Source: Rotaria sp. Silwood1 (Eukaryota; Rotifera; Eurotatoria; Philodinida; Philodinidae). Taken from it: a stretch of 64,000 nucleotides of DNA. The notes under the pieces were generated by a model. It did not search any database, was not told where the DNA came from, and worked only from the letters and a program-made list of their open reading frames with translations. Location: assembly GCA_905250075.1 (NCBI GenBank), contig CAJNOP010000020.1, positions 2,164,862 to 2,228,861 of the forward strand, in the 5' to 3' direction. A program made the position numbers and the translations under genes. Shown here piece by piece: positions 1-11,724 of this stretch. Within the stretch, counting starts at the first letter, position 1. Each line of letters starts with the position of its first letter.

Positions 1-12
1 AACTTTTGATAG

Positions 13-2451
13 AAATTTTTGTTGGTGGTTTACCTTATCATACAACAGATGATACATTACGAAAATTTTTTGAACGTTTTGGTGAAATTGAAGAAGCAGT
101 TGTAAGTATTTTTTTTTTGTTTTAAATTTCAAGAAATTTTATATAATTTATTATTCTTTTTTTAATAAAAGGTTATTACTGATCGACAAACAGGCAAATC
201 ACGTGGTTATGGATTTGTAAGTAGACAAAGATTGATTATGAGCATGCGTATATGTATATATATATATATATATATATTCATGAATGAATATGCTAGTTTC
301 CTGTCTTAAAAGATAATTGCTGTCTTTTCTTATCATTGGCGTGCCATCAATCAGTAAAGGAATCTAAGCATGTCTGCTACTAATATGAATGTACTTATGT
401 TTTTTTTCTACTTTGTACAAACAATTGTTTGATCATGAGCAAATATATAAAGATTTATTAGAGATTCGAATATATATATATATACATATATGTATGATTA
501 GTAGAGAAAGGTCAAATGAAACCTTTCAAGATATTATTTTTTCATAGCAATTAACTTGTATTTTAAAGGTGACTATGAATACACAAGAAGCCGCAAGTCT
601 AGCAACAAAAGAAGCCAATCCTGTTATTGATGGTCGAAAAGCAAATGTTAATTTAGCTTATCTTGGTGCTAAACCACGTGTAATACCATCACCAGCTGGT
701 GAGTTAAGATTTAAATGTAACATTATTTTTTTTTAAATTTATCTATATTATTTTTTAATATGTAATTGCATAAAAAAAAGGTTTATATATATACATATAA
801 TTATTAAATAATAATAATAAATGACTATCCTTTCTCTCTCCTCATTAATTGTAGTACGAGCAGCATGAGAAAAAAATAACTAAACTAGACAGTAAGTGGA
901 TGCTCTGGATGACGCTGCCGTTTGTTTGACTGAGCACGAATTTGTGCCAGTTACTTGATGTTTTATTTTTTATATATTCTTTTTGTTTTTCTTAACCCAA
1001 TACGTTAAATTATAATACATTAACTAAAAACTCTATTTATATATGTACGATAACAACCATACCCACACCATTGTGGCATGGAATCTTTCTCTTTTTTCTG
1101 TATTTCGAGTGTTTGACATTAGTGTTGTTGTGGTGCTCACACACTCTCTCTCTTTTTTTTACTTCTTCTATGTCTGCGCCCGTGTGCTCGCTTTCGTGTG
1201 TGTGTGTCTTTTCTCAATGCTTTCATTTTTCATCTCATAGTTATTTGATCACATAGTAGCAGTATGAATGAGACAAACAGGAACAAATATAATAATGATG
1301 ATATAAATTTATGTTCTTTTCTTTTCGTTTTGAGACAATTGAAATTTGATTCTTTATAAATAAATATTGAAATATACAAGAGACGATAACAAATTTCTAA
1401 CAGCGTGTTTGCGTGATTTGTATGCCTTTAGAATTTCACATCGATTGTTGTTGTTGTTGTTGTTGCTGTTATTTCTTGTCTCTTGGTTGCAGTAATCGAT
1501 TTGATTGATTGATTGATTTTTTTTGTTGTTGTTGTCTTTTTAAACCAACATACGAATATTATGATCAATTAAAATTTAATTTATTAATTTATAAATATTT
1601 TTCTTTTCATTATTATAGGTCTTATCCCACTTCATCTTGCCGGCGCTTATTCAGCAGCATTACCAACAACTTATGGGTGAGTTGATTTCAATTTTTTTTT
1701 CTCTCTTACTTCAGTTTTACGTATAGACGAGTGAATCCCCTGTAGAGAAATCAAATCAATCTTGAAGTTAAAGAAGAGAAAGAAAGAATGTTTATTTGAA
1801 AAACAGAACACCCAAGTAATCAAGCGAATCTGATGAAAGGCCACCCTCTGTGTATTGACGCACACATACGGTGCTGATGACGTGATTGTTCTCTCATGTT
1901 GAAATAGATTTCCTCTATCAAAATTAGATAGTTTAGATAAAGAAAAGAAAAAAAAAAGAAAAAAGTTTTTCTTTCAAATTCTATTCAAAGATAAGCTATT
2001 AAACACATGTCATGCATCTGAATAGTCATTTCTTTTAATTTTTTTTAGTATTCAACCAATTTATTATCAACAACCACCAACGACAACTCTATTAGCAACA
2101 ACTACAACACCACAAACTCTTAGTACATTGATACCTAATCAAACAACAACTACATTAAATGGTGTACATACATCACAAAATCAAACCACAGGTGCACCAT
2201 CCTATTATGAATTAACTTATGCTACAACCCCATTAACATCAGCATCTATTGAACAACCATCATATATATATGCGACAGCTCCTGGACAAACATTTTCTTA
2301 TACACAATTACCGACTGGAGTTACTCAACAACAAACAGGTCCAACTAATCTCAATGATGTTTATACGAATCATACAGCGAAATATATGATTGATGATCAT
2401 AGTGGATCTGTTGATCGTGATCATCATCAACGTGCAGCAGCCGGATGGTGA
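13..2451 (+). CDS. RBM24: RBM24/RBM38-type RNA-binding protein, 5' end outside window
   Basis: Single-RRM RNA-binding protein of the RBM24/RBM38 (SEB4) family, which binds U/G-rich mRNA elements and controls splicing and mRNA stability. Exons read as about 13-101, 172-216, 569-698, 1619-1676 and 2049-2451, all with GT-AG ends and consistent phases. The RRM shows RNP2 ([11 protein letters not shown]) and RNP1 (GKSRGYGFV), followed by the family signature [17 protein letters not shown]. The C-terminal half is a low-complexity Q/T/P/Y-rich tail ending at a TGA. An AG at 11-12 would restore KIFVGG at the left edge, so earlier exons are probably missing. A polyadenylation signal AATAAA lies at 2647-2652. 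The family assignment is strong; I cannot separate RBM24 from RBM38. Confidence 0.9.
855..891 (+). other. possible alternative (early-stop) cassette exon of the RBM24/38 gene
   Basis: Inside the 920-nt intron between RRM exon 3 and exon 4 there is a pyrimidine-rich acceptor ending TTGTAG and, 37 nt later, a GTAAGT donor. Spliced after exon 3 (one base left over) it reads V-R-A-A-stop, which would truncate the protein just after the RRM. Splice-site quality is good; use of the exon is inference. Confidence 0.35.
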
Positions 2452-2659
2452 TAAAAATAATTAGAAGAAATATGTGCAGGGAAAATGACGAAAACAATAT
2501 GTCGAGATCATTAATGTTTTGTTTATCTTTTTCTTTTCTTAATGTTCTGTTTTTCTTTCTTGTTTAAGTTTTTTTTTTTCATCAAAAAAAAATCAAATCT
2601 AGCCGAACATTTTCTACTGTACAGTCACGAATTTTCGCTTGTTGACAATAAATCGAGAA

Positions 2660-4160
2660 AGCGAGTTTTATCTTTATCTCAACTATGAATATTTATTTCA
2701 AATACATATTTATTTGTTAATTTGAGTAATGATTATCAAACATGTTAAGTGTCATTTGAATTTGATGATAATAATAATAAAAAAAGCCGCTGTTAGGTTG
2801 TAAACAATTGCATATTGATTAATGAAGGACTACTTTGAAGATGAGTTTAGATGTAAATAATCTTAATGGTTCATTTGAAAATGAATTCATTTTTTTTTAT
2901 GTTTATTGATAATAAAACTAATTTTAAAGGTAAACAAGACAACATTAATGGACATTATTTCCACAAGTATGCATGACATTATATCAATACCGTGTTTTAG
3001 TCCTATTGTTTTTAATACAGGTCAAACAAACTTATTATACTCAGACATAATAAAAAGAATTTTTCTATCATAGTTTAGACGTCTCTTTTAGTTTATTTGA
3101 TACTACAGGTGACTGTTACGTCATTTACGTTTGCAAATTTGCTTTCTATTTAGCTCAGATGTAAGAAATTTTAATTAGATATCTTGCATGTACTAGAACA
3201 TCTTTCACATAGTACGCATGTTTTTGCTGTAACGACGATCTATACTGTGTGCCGTGATGTTCTACACAACGGCGAGTCATTAGAATTGCGTTCGAGTTAT
3301 GTCAAGGGAGATCCATGCCTCGAGATGATTCAAAAGATTTTGAGTATTAATTAGGATTTTTCGTACATCTTCAGTAAGTTCCACAAACAGTAATTTTGAT
3401 GATTTGACTTCCATCTGTTACCCAAAATAATTCAAAGTGGTGAGCTAGTCTCCAGTCAACTATGTGAACAGGATCGGCTCTAGGCGAACTCATTTTTCGT
3501 TCTTATGTTAATTGAAACTTCTATTCAAATAGAGCATTTGATCATGTCCTATTTATTCAAGTGAGAGTTATTCATAATAATAAACTGTTTCTTTTTTTCG
3601 GTGTCGACCTCTTAGAACAGTTGAAAGATAATATAAATAGTTTCGAGTAAGTCGAAAAAGAAGTTGAAAATGAACTCGGTGTGACCATTCTAAGTTTACG
3701 ATGTTATCATAAAAAAGGCAATGGAACTGTTCGAACTTTTCGGATGTTGGTTGATGACAGATACGCCTGATCATGCTCCATCTTAAGAGGTGTGGGTGTG
3801 AGAGTGTGTATGAGTCTTCACTTTTCCTACATCCACACCCTCCATCAGTTATCTCCTTTTTCATGTTGTAATTCGGATCGATGAGCCTTAAAGTAGCTCA
3901 TAAGAAAAAGATCACAGCTACATGTTTATTACGGATTTGTTCATCTGATTTGAAAAAAAAAGAATTCATTACCGTCTGATGTAACAACACCAGGAGGTTC
4001 GGAAATGTTCTCTGAATATCCTAGCAGTGAATTGATTGAGTTAAACCCTTTGAAGATGAGAGTAAACGATGCTGAATATTTAAAAGTCTATATTCTACAA
4101 AGTTCAATTTGATTCTATATAACTGGGGTAACTTCCGACCGAACTGAAAGGTGTCCCAAA
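2660..4160. other. non-coding accessory sequence
   Basis: No supportable gene. Short open frames here lack family features. The stretch holds one telomere-like palindrome (see 3788-3842) and runs into a decayed duplicated fragment. Confidence 0.6.
3788..3842. repeat. short palindrome of telomere-like repeats with core (copy A)
   Basis: A G-rich arm (GGTGTGGGTGTGAGAGTGTG) is followed by a short core and a C-rich arm (CTACATCCACACCC). On the opposite strand the core reads GGAAAAGTGAAGACTCATAC, resembling the cores of the copies at 11725, 53180, 54142 and 62561. No gene overlaps it. Confidence 0.6.
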
Positions 4161-4161
4161 A

Positions 4162-4402
4162 GTTTCGACTCTTCGCTGTAAATTGATGTTACCTATATAT
4201 AATATATATTGATAGAAAGTTTATTGAAATATACAGTTTTGTGGAGACTGAGAAGAGCTACCATCTTTAAACAAAATGGTTCAAAATGTTCTATAGTTAT
4301 GAATAGTTCTGATTTTCATTTACAATGACTAAGCATTTTAAATCCAACATATTTTGCAAAAACAAAAATTCTTTCATGTTTTTAGTTATTAAAGTCGACT
4401 GA
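4162..4402 (+). pseudogene. decayed gene fragment, inverted partner of 4866-5110
   Basis: Diverged copy of the minus-strand segment at about 4866-5110. Both contain an exon-intron-like junction (GCTGTAAATTGATG here, CTCGGTAAGTTGATG in the partner), then an ATATATTGATAG block and a GAGAAGAGCTA(C/T)CATCT block in the same order. No long frame survives. The original gene is not recognised. Confidence 0.45.
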
Positions 4403-4865
4403 AATATCATTTACTACATTTTTTACTGGAAATTTTTACATAATTCGAGAAAGTTCGAAAAGCGACATAAGAATATGAATAGCAAAACCAATTCTGCTTC
4501 TCTTTCCACTACAAAACTTGAAGAAAACTAGAAACATTAATAAAAATCTCACATATCTTGCTTTCGGAGAGCATGCTTGATTTTTCAATAATGTTAACTG
4601 ATCCACTGTTAATTTATGTTTCGAGATGCAGTGTCACATAGTGAAGTCGATAATAACCTTTCTAAGTTTCATGAATGAACGGAGCAGTTGATGAGCTAAA
4701 ATTACTGAAAATTCAACATGTTCTTCCAAATTCAAGATAAGTGAGATTTTAATTAATCTTTCTGATATCTTTCTAGTTTTGTATTGGAAACAGCATCGAA
4801 ACATTTTTGATATCCATATTCTTGTATAGCTTGTCGAACTCTATCGAATCATAAAAGAATATCTA

Positions 4866-5534
4866 GATCATTATATTTTGCTTCACATGTCGCAAGCCTA
4901 TTTTGTTTTTTGCAAAAACCGGAAGATGTAAAATGCGTAGTCAGCATAAATCAAATGATAAAAACTTTTCATAGCTATGACACAATTTCAATTATTTTTT
5001 TCAGATGATAGCTCTTCTCATTCTCTACAAAACTATATACTTCAATCAAGTACCTATCAATATATACTGTATATCGATTACATCAACTTACCGAGAAGCA
5101 TCAAAAGTTTTCGGACTCCCTTCAGCTTTATATGTATAGACAAACACAATCGATTCATTAATATTCTTGTAATGTTCTTCAATGAAATGAATTATACTAT
5201 TCCATAGTTTTTGTTTCGTTGGAAAAGAACCTTGTTCAAGCCAAACTTATTTCAATTGAGAATTAAATTGTTTACGGTAACGATCCATTTGACATTCAGC
5301 TGATGAAAGAGATGATTGTATCATGTCTTCTTTTGTTGGTTGAGCAACGCTTCTATGTTGGTCATGTAATTTTCCTCGAATATCCTCCTTATTAATTATA
5401 TTGAAGAATGTTTCTTCAGATAATTCACATGACAGAGAACAGTTTTGATTAGCTATTCGTTCTGTTAGTAAATTAAATTCGTCTTTAGTTATATCCTCTT
5501 GATATTTAGAATGACAAAGTTGTGCACATTTCAT
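4866..5534 (-). pseudogene. unrecognised gene fragment with in-frame stop
   Basis: On the minus strand a 95-codon frame starts at 5534 (MKCAQLCHSK...) and ends at a TAA. The same frame then continues open for about 50 codons (WLEQGSFPTKQKLWNSIIHF...) to a good donor, CTCG|GTAAGT, near 5091. This looks like one exon broken by a single stop. The following intron-like sequence is shared with the inverted copy at 4162-4402. I do not recognise the protein. It could also be a live gene if the stop were removed by an intron, but I see no suitable splice sites. Confidence 0.4.
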
Positions 5535-6189
5535 TGTTCAAAACTGCATTGGTTGACAAAAAAAAACTTTTTTTTTTCTATACTATAGTTTGAGTTCCAC
5601 AACTCCATTTTGGTTTTCAGAAAGTAATTGACTTTCCTGAAAACTCGTATAAAATATTATATGGGAATATGTATGCTACAAAAGTACAAAGTATAGAAAA
5701 CCTATGAAAAACTACCATACAAAAATAATTATTCAGTCTTGTTTTAATCACATCAAATCTAGTTGAGAAAATATAGCAAGAATTCTATGATGAATTTTGG
5801 CTTAATAAAAAAGTCTGATGTATATTTCATCATTGATACAGTCTTCGACACCCTTAAAAACAACTTTTGATTTGTGGAATAGAGCAGTTTTGTGCTCAAA
5901 TATTTGAAAAAAAAAACAATGCAAAAACTAGAAAAATCCAGAACGAGTGATGAAGGAAAATGTATCTCTACCGGATCGCACCGGCCGTTTACCGTTACCT
6001 GTTACAATTCTAGGTGATAGGTTATGGGATCCAAATGTTATTTTATGATTATTATTATACATTTCATTAGATACAAATAATATACATAAAACTGCACTTA
6101 TCTCACCATTCTAAAAAAATGTCGTGTTCATATCTGTCAAATTCTGGAAATCTTATGATATTATAAGATATAGTGTACAAAAAAGTCTT

Positions 6190-7898
6190 GTCCTACAGGA
6201 CTCTACTCTGCAGTTAGATGATTCAGTTTCCGGTGAGGATGATGATTTCGATCAGTCATATACAACAAAAACAACTAGTGTAACATTGAAAGATTTTCGT
6301 TCAGATATAAAGGAACAGTTGGTCATAAAAATCGTTAATGGTGGATTACACGAGATGATCATATTTTTCTTGAATAATTTGCATCAGCTTACAAAAAAAC
6401 AAATCTCATGATTTTTTCATAACTATTGCTGAACCTATTAGTATACCACAATATATAGAAAAATATAAAATATCAGTTTATTAAATTATATACATCAAGT
6501 TATAGAAAAGTAAAATTAGTATTACAATACAATCGATATTTTGTTGACAATTCTGTTCCTGATGTTTTAAAAAATATTCTAGATGAGTCACAAAGTCAAG
6601 AATATCGGTTATCACCAACAGAGAATAACATTGATATAAACACAATAATAGAAAAAATTTCAAATTTCTTATTTCTGCAACAGTTCTTACAAAAGAAATT
6701 ACAGCAACATATGAACAAATATCTGATGATATACAAAGTGCATATGAAAACACCGATTGCGATAATGAAGATTTTTAAAAAAGGTTTCATTTGAGGTTAT
6801 TCCAAATAAAATTGAACTTTTACGAAAACGATGTCAGGAATTAGAGTATCCATTGCTTGATGTATATGATTTTCATCATGATACGATTGTGAAAAATTTT
6901 AATATTTAACTTCTATAAATAATGCGATTTTACAATCTCATCAAGAAAAAAGTTTAAAGAAATATGTTTCATAATCGACGTATACGGTCTCGTTTAATTG
7001 TTCTTCCATTTAGTGTAGAAATATTTGTACTTGGTAGTATAACTACTACTTGTACAACAAATAAAAATTGTTTAGTAATGTATAATTCAAATGTATCTGT
7101 TCAGCAATAAAAACAACGATTCAAAATTTAGTTAACCGCTGATCATGCTCATACAAGATTGTGCCGTACAACATTAGTTAGAGAAGATAATAAAATAATT
7201 GATTTAAATTGTTTAAGTGAATCTGAATTATATGAAGCTAATTGGAAAAAATTGCACAATTTAGATCATATTGCTAAAGTTAAATCGGGTGAAGTGTGTT
7301 GTCGAATGACACCAGAATTTGATCAAGAATATGTATCAATTAATAATGATCAACATCGATATTCACTTTTGTGTGTCATAAATCCAAATAAATTTCGTAC
7401 ATGTGAATATTTAATAAGTAATCATGAACAATGTGATGATAAAATAATCGTTTTTTTCTGATAATATGTTAACTTAAAAAATTTATGCATATTTAACATG
7501 ATCCAAACGTAAAAACAATTTTTGTTTTGAAAGTTACAAACACATGATTTGACTTGATGCGAATGTATTAATATAAATTTCAAGTCATGGAGGATCAAGA
7601 AGACAAGCAGAACAACGACTTGGCTGTGAAGTACGACCTAAAAAATGCTAAGATTTAGGAATATAATAGTTTTTCTATTCACTTCTTTCTTAAGATATTG
7701 TTGAAGTGTTTTATGTTATATTCAGCTAAACAACAAATTTTTCTTATAAATCAAGGTTATTCATACAAAGTCATAACAGAATTAGTTAATAAACAAGATA
7801 ATCTATTCTTTCAAACACGAAAAAATCAATGGCGATTACTACATGAAATTCTAAAACAAACGGATCTAGATGAAGATAAAGAAGAGTACTATCTATAG
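6190..7898 (+). pseudogene. ERCC3: ERCC3/XPB (TFIIH helicase) pseudogene
   Basis: Decayed, intronless-looking copy of XPB, the TFIIH 3'-5' DNA helicase. Segments recognisable in order: N-terminal domain (HDFFITIAEPISIPQYIEKY near 6410-6475; VKLVLQYNRYFVDNSVPDVL near 6510-6570), the central segment (FEVIPNKIELLRKRCQELEY near 6787-6850), the QEKSLKK block before motif I (near 6945), then LVREDNKIIDLN and YEANW (7174-7245), NPNKFR and DDKIIVFSDN (7380-7465), ANVLI-ISSHGGSRRQ (7560-7610) and C-terminal GYSYKVITEL (7755-7790). Several stops and frameshifts separate them. The P-loop (GCGAGKS-type in the family) reads FSVEIFVL, and the DEVH-box region is deleted, so no ATPase could be made. A retrocopy or a decayed duplicate are both possible. 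Confidence 0.88.
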
Positions 7899-8305
7899 TT
7901 CAAATGTTACTATCAATGACTTCTGTTCAACAACATGTTAAACCAACCAACAAAATCAAATATGAACTACTCAAAAAAAAAAGTATCGAAGAGAAATTCT
8001 CTGCAGTTTTCAAATATAGTAAAAAAATTAAAATCCCATTTTATCTGTTGAATCGTTACTTTTCTTTCTGAAAAACGTTGCGAATATTCTATGATAACCG
8101 GGAAAATTTTTGAACGATAAGAATACGCTCTCGTCATAAACATTATGTTGATAAGAAAGAAAGAAAGAGTGGTTCGATACCAATTCGAAGCTATCACATC
8201 TGCACGTATTATTTAGAACTATATGTCCTGGAGAAAATGAATGTAGCAGACGCACTTCTCATGGTCGATATAATGTTGGATAGAAATTCATTAGCATTTA
8301 GAAAA

Positions 8306-8546
8306 GGAATGTTGCTCTGGCAGGACAATGTTACCATCAACCCGCGAATTCTCGTCATTGCAACACGTTTTCGATCAGGTTTGATCATTTACCTCTTGGT
8401 AAGTTGTATTAAGCAACTCTTCTCGTGCACGTGCAGAGCACGACATCTTTCTTGTCTTTACACATCACATCTTTTTTTTCGTTCTGCACACTGTGTGGTG
8501 TGTAAGCACAGAACGCATATCGAGCTTTCTGTCAATTAGGTAAGTT
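8306..8546 (+). promoter_or_regulatory. U2 snRNA gene 5' flank, probable promoter
   Basis: About 240 bp immediately upstream of the U2 gene. A block at 8386-8425 (TTTACCTCTTGGTAAGTTG then a hairpin-like AAGTTGTATTAAGCAACT) recurs upstream of the decayed U2 at 11299 and in both arms of the palindrome at 10388-10740, with a constant relation to the U2 start where U2 is present. This conservation fits a snRNA promoter with a proximal sequence element, but the exact element cannot be named from sequence alone. Confidence 0.45.
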
Positions 8547-8738
8547 ATCGCTTCTCGGCCTTTTCGGCTAAGATCAAAGTGTAGTATCTGTTCTCGTCGG
8601 TTTGAAAGCCGGCGCTGGTCCCATTGGGGCCAGGCTCTTTCAAGCGGATTTTTGGACATCGGCCGGGACCCCGAGTTCACTCGGACCCGTGCCACGGATC
8701 GTCTCGACACTGCAGTGCCGTCGAGTTCGGTCCACTCC
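8547..8738 (+). ncRNA. RNU2: U2 spliceosomal snRNA
   Basis: The 5' end ATCGCTTCTCGGCCTTTT is the conserved U2 start, followed by the branch-point-pairing GTGTAGTATCTGTTCTC (GUAGUA intact). A stem at 8602-8634 (GCGCTGGTCCC ATT GGGGCCAG) precedes an Sm-type site ATTTTTGG at 8648-8655. Two 3' stem-loops follow, CCGAG TTCA CTCGG and the stem-IV-like GACACTGCAGTGCC. U2 base-pairs with the intron branch site and with U6. Compared with the general consensus it has two single-base insertions, TTTTCGGC for TTTTGGC and ATCAAAGTG for ATCAAGTG. The 3' end is estimated. Confidence 0.93.
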
Positions 8739-8739
8739 C

Positions 8740-10387
8740 GTTTCCTTCGGGAATCGGGAACCCTCTTTATTGAAAAAATTAAATGAAAACATTCCCAATA
8801 AAATAACGATGTGTATTCATCATTCACATTCTGATGCAACTGCTCTAATGATATTTCATAAGTTCGTTGTAGTATGATAACTAACATAAAACGAAACACA
8901 TGATTGTTTTGTTTACTGATGAAATCAAGCGGACCAAGAAGAACAAAGAGAAACTAAAATTTCTAATGGTCCAGTACCTCTTGATTTGATAGAAATTTCA
9001 ATAGTAAATAAGAGATGGCAGTACTGGTCGATAGAAAACATTATCATGAATAGTTTAAATAGAAAACAGCTGAATTATATTTGTAACTGGCACAGACAAA
9101 TAATGTCGATAAGAAAATTTTTTCTTAATTCAAACTAAAGCTCATAGAAGTGAAGAGCTATAATGGTTCATCTCTAAATACAAATAAATGTTTTATTCAC
9201 AAGCATGAAATCTTTCGACAAAAATCTCTGAAACTATGTTTAATCGTAAATGATCCGGCTCAACTATTATTGGCAATCGAAGTATAATATCAGACATTTT
9301 TATCATTATTGTTTATTTCGAAACACCTTTGAGTTACGAAACTTTGTTTCACTTTTTTATTTACAACCCTGTTTCATTGATCTTCTAATTATTGTTTTTT
9401 ATGTAAGATCCTACGCAAAAGAATTGCACGCTTTTCCTCTTGACAAAGTTCGATATAAGCTGACAGAATTTCATTTTTTTATTCCTCTTTACCTTTCATA
9501 GTTCTCTATCACAAGAGAGTTGAACCGATATTCTATCGTTGATAGCTTATCTGTAAGCCGAACCTTACCTTTCACGTGAATTCACGGAATGAAGAAAAAA
9601 GAGCAAATATTTTCTGGTGAAAGTTGGAGAAGATTCAAGGTAGAATTCTTTGCTTCTTTTCAACCAAGAACCGTTGGTGAAATCGAGGTCCACTTTATTC
9701 TCATATTTTATTTTATTTTCTTCACACGGCGTAAAATGGCCATAAATATCTTATCTTTGTTTCAATGATGGAAAGTTTAGCTATATTTTTCGAATTCCTC
9801 CTATTTCAAAACTGATAAGTTCCTTTCATGGTTTTATTAAATATTTTAGAACGATTTTTCTCTCTTCATTAGATTATTTTATCACTGTTTTATACTTACA
9901 GTGATGGAAAACAATGTACTTTTATTCCATAAAATATCGATTTTCAGTAATTTATCCTTCAAATATAAAGAATTCTATTTTTCTTCGACATGATTTTACA
10001 ATAATATTCCTCGATTTCCATGATGTCTTGCGAGATATAACATACTTCAGGAATGGATGAGAAATATCTGCACCAAAGTACAATAAAAATTGACTAGTTC
10101 AATTCTTTTTCCTTGCGAAGAGAACTTTTTTATATAACAGTCGAAGCCCTCTTTGTCTGCTAACTATCAATACATTCAGTCTAGAGATATACAATTATCA
10201 TACTTGATGAAAGAAACAATGGCCTATATAACTTTACATTTCACTATAGTCTTATCCCAAAAAAATTACAATGATACACACATATTACAGAGTAACAGTT
10301 CGTTGCTAAAAATGATTTTATCAACAAAATGTAATGAAAAACGTATCCTGCAACTGAGAGATATACTACCATGTTATTTTTTATATA
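8740..10387. other. non-coding spacer between U2 flank copies
   Basis: No gene supported. Scattered short frames have no family features. The stretch separates the U2 gene from the palindromic copies of its 5' flank. Confidence 0.5.
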
Positions 10388-10740
10388 GAACGTTGCTCTG
10401 GTAGGTCGATATTGTCATCAACCCACACGTTTTCGTCATCGCAACATGTATTTGATCGAATTTGATCATTTACCTCTTGGTAAGTTGTAATAAGCAACTT
10501 TTCTCGTCAGGGTCCACGATCCGACATTTTCTCTGTGCTTATATATTGCATTTTTTTCGTTCTGTCTTTTCTTACATGGCGTGTGTAAAGACGAAGCAGA
10601 TGTCGTGCTCTACATACTACAGAGAAAAGTTGCTTATTTACAACTTACCAAGAGGTAAATGATCAACTTTGATCAAATACATGTTGCGATGACGAAAATG
10701 AGTGGGTTGATGGTAACATTGACCTGCCAGAGCAACATTC
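10388..10740. repeat. palindrome formed by two inverted copies of the U2 5' flank
   Basis: The left arm begins GAACGTTGCTCTGGTAGG and runs through CATTTACCTCTTGGTAAGTT and AAGCAACTTTTCTC. The right arm carries the reverse complement (GAGAAAAGTTGCTTA, AACTTACCAAGAGGTAAATG, GCCAGAGCAACATTC). Each arm matches the region upstream of U2 at about 8306-8480. No U2 body is attached to either copy, so these are promoter-flank duplicates, or remnants of head-to-head U2 units whose bodies were lost. Confidence 0.75.
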
Positions 10741-11196
10741 TTCTATCAAAAACAAAAACCCAGGAGAGTGACATGTATGCTTATGCACATAAATACAGAC
10801 AAAAATTACTTTGCAGCACATAATTGAATCGATAGTAGGTGAAAATTTTAGAAACTTTTTCGACCTAATGTTGAATGACAAGAAACTGTAAGTTTTTGTG
10901 TTTTAGAAATCGACTAACATGTTAACACAAAATTTTATGCAGACGATTATAGCGTTGATTGTTAGAATTAATATCAAGTATATGTTGAAACGAAAGCTGG
11001 TTGACTATGTTTGCATTCGTATACAAAACTCGATGGAGATACACAGTGTTCCACGGAAGAATTTATTTATTTCGCATAATTTTTCTGCTTTGATACAACC
11101 TATTTTCTCAGTGACTTTTTTGTGAAAGATGAAGCTTAGAAATATTCATAGGACACATATATTTACATTTTGAAAATATTTCACTATCACTCGAAA

Positions 11197-11296
11197 NNNN
11201 NNNNNNNNNNNNNNNNNNNNNNNNNNNNNNNNNNNNNNNNNNNNNNNNNNNNNNNNNNNNNNNNNNNNNNNNNNNNNNNNNNNNNNNNNNNNNNNN
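11197..11296. other. assembly gap of 100 N
   Basis: Exactly 100 unknown bases, the usual placeholder for an unsized scaffold gap. It lies between the palindrome and the decayed U2 copy, which suggests unresolved repeats. The order and copy number around it should be treated with caution. Confidence 0.98.
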
Positions 11297-11298
11297 AG

Positions 11299-11658
11299 AG
11301 TCGATCATTTACCTCTTAGTAAATTTGTAGTAAGCAACTTTGATTGTCAACCTCTGAGAAAAAGCATCTGTGTTGTCTTTACACATTACATTTCGTTTTT
11401 TTGTTAAGTGCACATAATGATGCGTAAGCGCAAGACCACACTGAAGATTTTTATTCAATAAGATAATTATCGCTTCTCGACATTTTCGGCTAAGATCAAA
11501 GTGTAGTATCCTTTTCTCGTTAGTTTGAAAGCCGGTGCTAGTCCTACTGGGGCTAGACTCTTTCAAGTGGAGTTTTGGACACCAGTTAGGACCATTCGAG
11601 TTGACTTCGATGCATGCCATGGATCGTCTCCACACTGTAGTGCCGTCAAGTTTGGTTC
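11299..11658 (+). pseudogene. decayed U2 snRNA copy with its 5' flank
   Basis: The flank 11299-11468 matches the U2 upstream region (GATCATTTACCTCTTAGTAA). The body from 11469 starts ATCGCTTCTCGACATTTTCG and keeps GATCAAAGTGTAGTATC, but it has changes in stem I (GGCC to GACA), in the sequence after the branch-pairing box (CTTTTC for TGTTC) and in the Sm site (GAGTTTTGG for GATTTTTGG). The 3' stems are also degraded. It keeps the same two inserted bases as the intact gene. Probably not functional. Confidence 0.85.
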
Positions 11659-11724
11659 ACTTCCATCTCCTTTGGAGCATGGGAATCCATCTATCATAAG
11701 AGACTAATATGAAGCTATTCATTA

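Noticed and set aside
8465..8899. 144-codon minus-strand frame
   Set aside because: It is antisense to the U2 snRNA gene; the structure-constrained RNA explains the open frame.
11309..11707. Frames of 108 and 60 codons around the second U2 copy
   Set aside because: They overlap the decayed U2 and its flank and have no protein features.
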